DNA of 64,000 nucleotides, from the NCBI GenBank assembly GCA_961205875.1, contig OY540818.1, forward strand, positions 14,482,761-14,546,760, given 5' to 3'. Numbering within the stretch: the stretch's first letter is position 1; each line of letters starts with the position of its first letter. Origin of the DNA: Sialis fuliginosa. Lineage: Eukaryota; Arthropoda; Insecta; Megaloptera; Sialidae. The notes beneath the pieces were generated by a model. It was not told where the DNA came from, did not search any database, and saw only the letters and a list, made by a program, of their open reading frames with translations. A program made the position numbers and the translations under genes. Below, in pieces: positions 58,420 to 64,000 of this stretch.

Positions 58420-59719
58420 GTATTCAATAATAATTTAATAGAGAAGTAACTAAAAATCATGTTATTTTTTTGGATAACTACAATTCATTTAATTTAAAAA
58501 AAAACATCTATTTTAGTTGTAAGATTGTTTTTAAGGGTATTTTCTAATAAAATTTTACCCTTCTAAGATTTGTTGTATTTGAGTACAGCGTTTACAGACA
58601 GACAGATCGACAACCTGACACACTGACTTATGGTGACAGTCAGAATTCAGAATGGATATTTCCATATCTTCAAAATCTCGAATTCAAAAAAATCGGCTTC
58701 AATTAAAAAATTACAGTTGATTCTGCTACTACCCTGATAAACGCTACAAAAATAATTATATCTTCATCAAAAACAGGACTAAAAACCATGAAAAGTAGTT
58801 TTTGTTTTACTCTCTAACAGTTAAATTTCTGCTATGTTTTTTTTTAAATTGTCTGTTCATTGTAGTTTGGGAAAACCTGAATAAAGAATAAAACGCCTTT
58901 GATTTATTTTACAATAACCTATATATTACGAAAAAAATACATACTTCAGCAGTATCATGTCCATATTTCTAATTTTATTCCCATGAAACAGCTAAAAATC
59001 TAGTTTCCATATATTATAATTAGTTATACTTAATTTGTATCCAATAACGGAAAAACGAAACCATTTCCAAATGGTTGTAATAATTTATAGACGATCTAGC
59101 TACCAGTGGACAATGGCCAAAGGATAACGATGTACAAAATTAGTTCCACTTTATTATTACTGTAGCTTCATGTTACTTCACCATCCCAATAAATTACCGA
59201 AACCATGCTTCTCTTTTTTTAGATCCGATGTAATCAATTTGTCTTTGTTTAGCAATAACAATTTTGTGTTTTTTGCTGTTTACACAATTTAAACTTTTCT
59301 GTCATTAATTTTTCGCCGATCTCTTGACCGTGTTCAAGTTTTTAAAACTAATCGTTGCAAAATTAATTATGTTTAGAATTAATGACGTCTGTGTGGATAC
59401 GTTTTTACTTTTTTCTACTGTGTTAGTTTTTCTCTAATCGATTTATAATTACAGTTTTCTGAAGAATTGTTTGAAAAACTATTAATTAAGTTATAATTAC
59501 TTCAATTGTTTATATCATTATCTATTTATTAATTTTACAATTGAATATATATAACACAAAGTGTATTATATTAAAAATGTTATTAATAATTAAACATAAA
59601 AAGAGACTTTAAACTTAAATTAAAATTTTTTATATTTACATAGTTTCGAATATTAAATAGGAAAATCATCATAGGTACCTACGTACGTTTACACTATACA
59701 TTAATTAAAGAATCTAGTG
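58420..59719. other. AT-rich noncoding sequence, nothing recognised
   Basis: 58590-58620 has GACAGACAGATCGACAACC, of the type seen in old repeats. Otherwise nothing is recognised. Confidence 0.4.
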
Positions 59720-59775
59720 CCGTGTTTAGACTAGAAAGACAAAACAGCAACATGGTGTTTTTTGACAAAATATAC
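59720..59775 (+). repeat. Fragment of dispersed repeat family B
   Basis: CCGTGTTTAGAC and CAAAACAGCAACATGGTG match the first 60 bp of the 26,553 copy; the rest of the repeat is absent. Confidence 0.55.
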
Positions 59776-61421
59776 GAAGTGTTTTAAAAACACCATAACT
59801 AAGATTTGATTTTGTGTTTTTTTTTTTTTAATATTAAAGAAAATGTAAGTATACTAGTGGCTGGTTGTGTTAACATCGAAACATTTACTAAACGAACGAA
59901 TAAAAATTTGAATGCCTCATACATCATTATCAATTACCCTAACCTGAAAACCACGTCGAAATAAAGAGTTGAATTTCCTGTGACAACTGTTGTTACAATA
60001 CAATGACATCCGAATACTGCTACATTTCTTAAACTAGTTTTTAAATAGAACAAAGAAACTTAGCACTAATGTAAAATTCAAGTTATACATAGATTTCATC
60101 GTATGTAAGTAACTATTGTATGTACATAGATATGCGTACGTTTAAAATGTTTTAACAATGTCACAAAAACGGATGTCGACTTCCTTTACTTTCGTGACCT
60201 TTTGTAACCTTCAAACTTCACTAATCAAAAGATTAACATATTTTTTGTTATTTTGTTAGGTCAGTAACACTTTTGCCTGTTACAGAAATTATGTTCTCAT
60301 AAATATGTTACTTATCCTTAAAATACTTGTAATTATAAGATATCGTTTGTGGGCAAAATGTCGTTTCTCAAATTTGTGAGAATGACAATTTTTAAACAGC
60401 ATATCAAAAATTCCGACAATTTCACTGAATAATTTCTGTAAGAAGTATTATGCGGATTTCTTTGTTAATTTTAAGTCTAAGCAAGAAAAAAAATTGATGA
60501 ATATGTATAAACTCAATTATTAATTTTCTTAAAACATTGTCTATTTTGAAAATTTAAAATAACCAACCATTTTTGATAATAATATCTATCTATTAACTGT
60601 TCATTAAAAGTAATTTCTTTAATGATTCTACAATATCTGAATTAATTAAGACTCTTCAGTCTAAAAATTATATAAATGATTTACGTTTACAAATGAAGAA
60701 ATTGTATCTACATTTTGATGTTTGTAATATACAAGCAATGGGGCGTTATAAAAGTCAGGGGCTATAGTCAGAGTAAATATTCGAGGCCTCATTAAAAAAA
60801 TATTTATCCCAAAAAAATATAGCAAAATTTCAGTGCGTGAAGGCTTCAAGTAATTTATGGAACCTCTTTCGTCAGTGTGTAGTCTAAAGATCCTACTGTA
60901 TAACACATCACTGTATACAACGTATAAACTACCAAGAGAATTATATTTATGTGTCCATTTCTATCATACATATTCATAAAGTAATCGATAAAAACGGTTT
61001 ACTTTTAAATGTTACACTCATATTGAAACATAAAAAACGCTGAAACAAAAATTACCTACTAACATAGAACCCTCAAAAAATGAGCCGTGTCATTTTCACC
61101 GTGACAGATTGACAAGGGCCTCTGTAATAATAACAGCAATAATAATGGTAATACATATTATCACTCGAGTAAAAATAACTTTGTAAGTCAACAAGAGTGT
61201 GACAAATTTGCTCAGAATAGAGAAAGGTGTGCATATTGAATCTGCTATAAATGGTTAGGTGTAGGTTTGTGCCAACCGTGGAATTGACAACACATTGAAA
61301 ATTCAGAGCACGCATTGGCGTCAACGTAACTTTTTTTTACGTGCAATGTAATTATTCAAAACAATTTAAAGTTTATTCATTTTTAATTTTTATTTATAAT
61401 CTATATATTAATCCGTGAACA
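59776..61421. other. AT-rich noncoding sequence, nothing recognised
   Basis: 61075-61320 is slightly milder and carries an 83-codon minus-strand frame without domain features. Confidence 0.4.
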
Positions 61422-61600
61422 TCGAAAACTGTCGTATATTTTTTTTAGTATTTATTATAAAAGGAGGTGAATAAAACTTATATCATTCGAAAGATACTGT
61501 GCCTTAGATGTTCACAAAAAAATCATGAGTGTATGTTGCCGTTAAGGCAAGTAAAATAAAGTTAAACATACACACTTTATTTCCCCTCTCGCTGTTTATT
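61422..61600 (-). repeat. Dispersed repeat family C, copy 4 (second subtype, inverted)
   Basis: It is the reverse complement of 8190-8363: ATCGAAAACTGTCG, GGAGGTGAATAAAAC, CATTCGAAAGATACTGTGC and GTTGCCGTTAAGGCAAGTAA are all present in the mirrored order, as is the flank CATACACACTTTATTT. Confidence 0.6.
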
Positions 61601-62500
61601 TCCCAAAATATTCTACAAAATGTTTATATTCTAAATTTCTTTGAATTGTCAGCTTTCATTTAATACCCCAGCCGCCGAAACTGAACAAAAAAATATTTCA
61701 TATCCCATTTGTCGACTCATAAAAAGCGCCAAAAACGTAAAATTGTATTTTTATAACTAAGATCAATTATATTATTGCACCACCATATACTATAATTATA
61801 CCAAAAATCAGTTTTCTAGGTCAAATAATAGACAGAATTACAGACACAATTTTTCTTTTTTCCGAATTCGGTACGAAGTACTAAAAATATCGAAAATAAT
61901 TTATTACCTTGTTGTAAAAATTTAACTTTGCGGCTTAGATTAAAATATCTATTTTATTTTTAAAGCAATTACTAACAAAAACAAGTTATATGGTACGCCT
62001 ATGCTTGACATTGATGGAGCGGCAAATCGCAAAGATATTTTCACAATAAAAACGAGCCTATATCAATGCAGTAACAACTTCACCGTAATTAATGTTATAC
62101 ACATAAGGTCTAAGCGAAAAATCTCAAAACGGATGGGCGGTTTTGGGTGGTCTGTATACAGTTATAGATTCTGTTAGTAACTAACTGTAATGCAGGGTAA
62201 TGGTAATTATCAATACTAACTTTATAAACTAGTTTAAATTCGAAATATAATTAAATAAATATTTGTATAATTCGTACAATAATTACACTTAATATTTTGA
62301 TTTAATTTAATAAAATTAATATAATTATATCTATGAGTACATATTTATATTTCGCCATAATATGTTGCTACGGAATAGTATCTTTCGACCTTTAAAACTT
62401 CTTCAGTGTTATTTAAATCTTAGAACATTTATTGTATCGCGAATGCTGAACTTTTCACACATTTTGATATTAATATGAATAAATTTATTATACATACATA
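61601..62500. other. AT-rich noncoding sequence, nothing recognised
   Basis: No genes or clear repeats are seen. Confidence 0.45.
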
Positions 62501-63135
62501 TGAGCATTTCCAGTAATTTAAAAAAAAACAGGGCGCATGTATGTCTCCGAATTTGCTTATAAAACTATATCTCACTTAGGAGAAACGAAAAAATGTTTTT
62601 TTTGGGATTGTTTTAAGGATAAAAGACAAGAAATTTTTGAGAAAATTCGGTGCAATTTGGAGTATGAAAAAAAAGGATGTAAACATAGCGTTTTTTGAAA
62701 AATAAGACATCTTAAAACGAATGTAGGTGACTTTAAAAGTTTCTGACCAAATTAAAAAAAATTATAGATATTTGAAAATTACATAAAATGACCTATACCA
62801 GAAGTATTTTGTTTGAAACCGGCAATTTCAAAATCGACTATTTTTACAAAAAATCAAACTTAATGTTTAGGTACCGCATTCGATCAAAATTGAATACTCG
62901 GCTCTGAAATCGATTTAAAATGAAAATTTAATAAAAAAAGAAGAAAATGAGCCCTATAACATGTTTAATAAGGGATATTTTGAAAAATAAGGTACTATCG
63001 AAAAAGTTTAATTTCACTCGATTTCAAAACTTTAAAAAATCGTTATTCGACCGAAAAAAGGGACAGAGGAAAATAATTTTGGGAACATGTGACACACGTG
63101 CGCCCTGTTTAAAAAAAAACTACAGGAAATGCTCA
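62501..63135. mobile_element. TA-target nonautonomous element (Tc1/mariner-like ends)
   Basis: TGAGCATTTCC at 62501 is matched by GGAAATGCTCA ending at 63135, and the inverted repeat continues imperfectly inwards through a poly-A run to AACAGGGCGCATGT against the complement of ACGTGCGCCCTGTT, about 38 bp in all. TA lies on both sides (62499-62500 and 63136-63137), consistent with a TA target duplication. The interior is AT-rich without a transposase; the 84-codon frame at 62947 is not convincing. Confidence 0.75.
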
Positions 63136-63801
63136 TATATTTACAAAATAATATTGAAAATTATTATTTTATTTAGATATTTTGATTATTTTGTATCATA
63201 ATTTTATTGCAGAGATAAAAGTATGTACATTTTTGTAAGTAGGTGATCAGCAAAATAATTTTAATTATTTTAAGATAAGATATGGAAGGAATAACTAAAG
63301 TCGAATGTACGTGTACATATTTTTATTTTGAGATAATATTATGTATAAAGTTATAAACATGATACGAGTATGAGTCTTATATTAGTAATGTTCTACCATC
63401 TAGAATGATATTCTCGAAGTAATTTTGTCAGAATGTTACCTTGGCGCCAAGCGACAATTTTCATCCTTTTTATTATCTAGTATAAGTGTTACACAGAGCC
63501 CAACTAGCCCATATAAAATAAAATTTTAATGTTTTAGTAAAGTTTTTATATTATTGAATACTTAAAATACGATCTATTTTTTTATTGTTATATGTGCTGC
63601 AATTTTAAAAATAAAAATAAATTGATTCTAGTTTTAGTTACAGACTGAAGTCTTCTTTTTCATAGCAAGATATTAGTCAGAATATCTCGATGTATCATAA
63701 ATTAGTTAATTAAATGAAAACACGATAAAATAACAGCTCACATACAGCAAAATTGTCTTTAAATTTTGTAAAGTTAGAAATATTGTAGTAGTCTTTGAGC
63801 T
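63136..63801. other. AT-rich noncoding sequence, nothing recognised
   Basis: No genes or clear repeats are seen. Confidence 0.4.
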
Positions 63802-63949
63802 AATATAACGACGTGTGATTGATGCATTTTGAAATGCCGCTTCGAATCAAACAGATTATTTTCAAACATCCTAGATAAAATTATAATATTTCCTGAAAAA
63901 CAAACACTATTAGTTTCGAGGCGGCATTTCAAAACAACGTCATTATATT
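63802..63949. repeat. Small inverted-repeat (snapback) element
   Basis: TTTTGAAATGCCGCTTCGAA (from 63827) pairs with TTCGAGGCGGCATTTCAAAA (63915-63934) with one mismatch, and outside these AATATAACGACGT (63802-63814) pairs with ACGTCATTATATT (63937-63949) with one mismatch. The left arm has a 12-base insertion. The 60-codon frame on the minus strand arises from this structure. Confidence 0.65.
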
Positions 63950-64000
63950 TGTACAAATTTACTCAATGTTAAATTTTCTATGACTTAAGCCGCTACTAAT

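Overview
The window looks like a gene-poor, strongly AT-rich arthropod (most likely insect) nuclear locus. The evidence is one developmental C2H2 zinc-finger gene of the Sp/buttonhead family with insect-like protein sequence, long AT-rich noncoding stretches, CCTAACCTAA-type strings, and a mix of hAT, PIF/Harbinger-like, TA-target and foldback elements typical of insect genomes. The insect order cannot be fixed from the sequence; nothing in it is prokaryotic, and there are no operons, CRISPR arrays or phage genes.

Layout. 1-4.06 kb is a repeat-dense block: the 3' end of a hAT transposon, an 11-copy tandem array of about 184 bp units bracketed by a 17-bp inverted repeat, and then a second hAT element (3358-4055) whose 3' end is nearly identical to the first and which carries a broken transposase tail. 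4.1-28.8 kb is noncoding, probably upstream sequence and/or a large intron of the one gene. It is a background of AT-rich DNA with repeat copies, broken by islands of more balanced composition (about 5.65, 7.2, 9.3, 9.9, 16.0, 19.45, 20.8, 21.1-21.5, 23.9, 25.1 and 27.3 kb) that look like candidate enhancers or 5' exons. 28,783-30,186 is the large last coding exon of an Sp6-9 class (vertebrate Sp8/Sp9, Drosophila Sp1/CG1343) transcription factor on the + strand, with Btd box and three zinc fingers. A 3' UTR follows to roughly 31 kb. 31.1-64 kb is again noncoding: a 748-bp foldback element, several short inverted-repeat elements (two with target-site duplications I can read in full), dispersed repeat pairs and more balanced-composition islands.

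How it fits together. Sp8/9-type genes specify appendage, head and neural tissue, and such genes often sit in gene deserts full of cis-regulatory DNA; the islands here, some with TCF, T-box or homeodomain-like words, fit that picture but are untested. The first coding exon was not found. The points I would check first are a GC-rich stem-loop starting 7 nt after the Sp8/9 stop codon with a 14-codon in-frame extension to the next stop, and a perfect 55-bp palindrome at 18.7 kb whose loop carries a hammerhead-like CTGATGA...GAAAC core that recurs in altered form at 12.1 kb. I found no convincing new multi-gene system.
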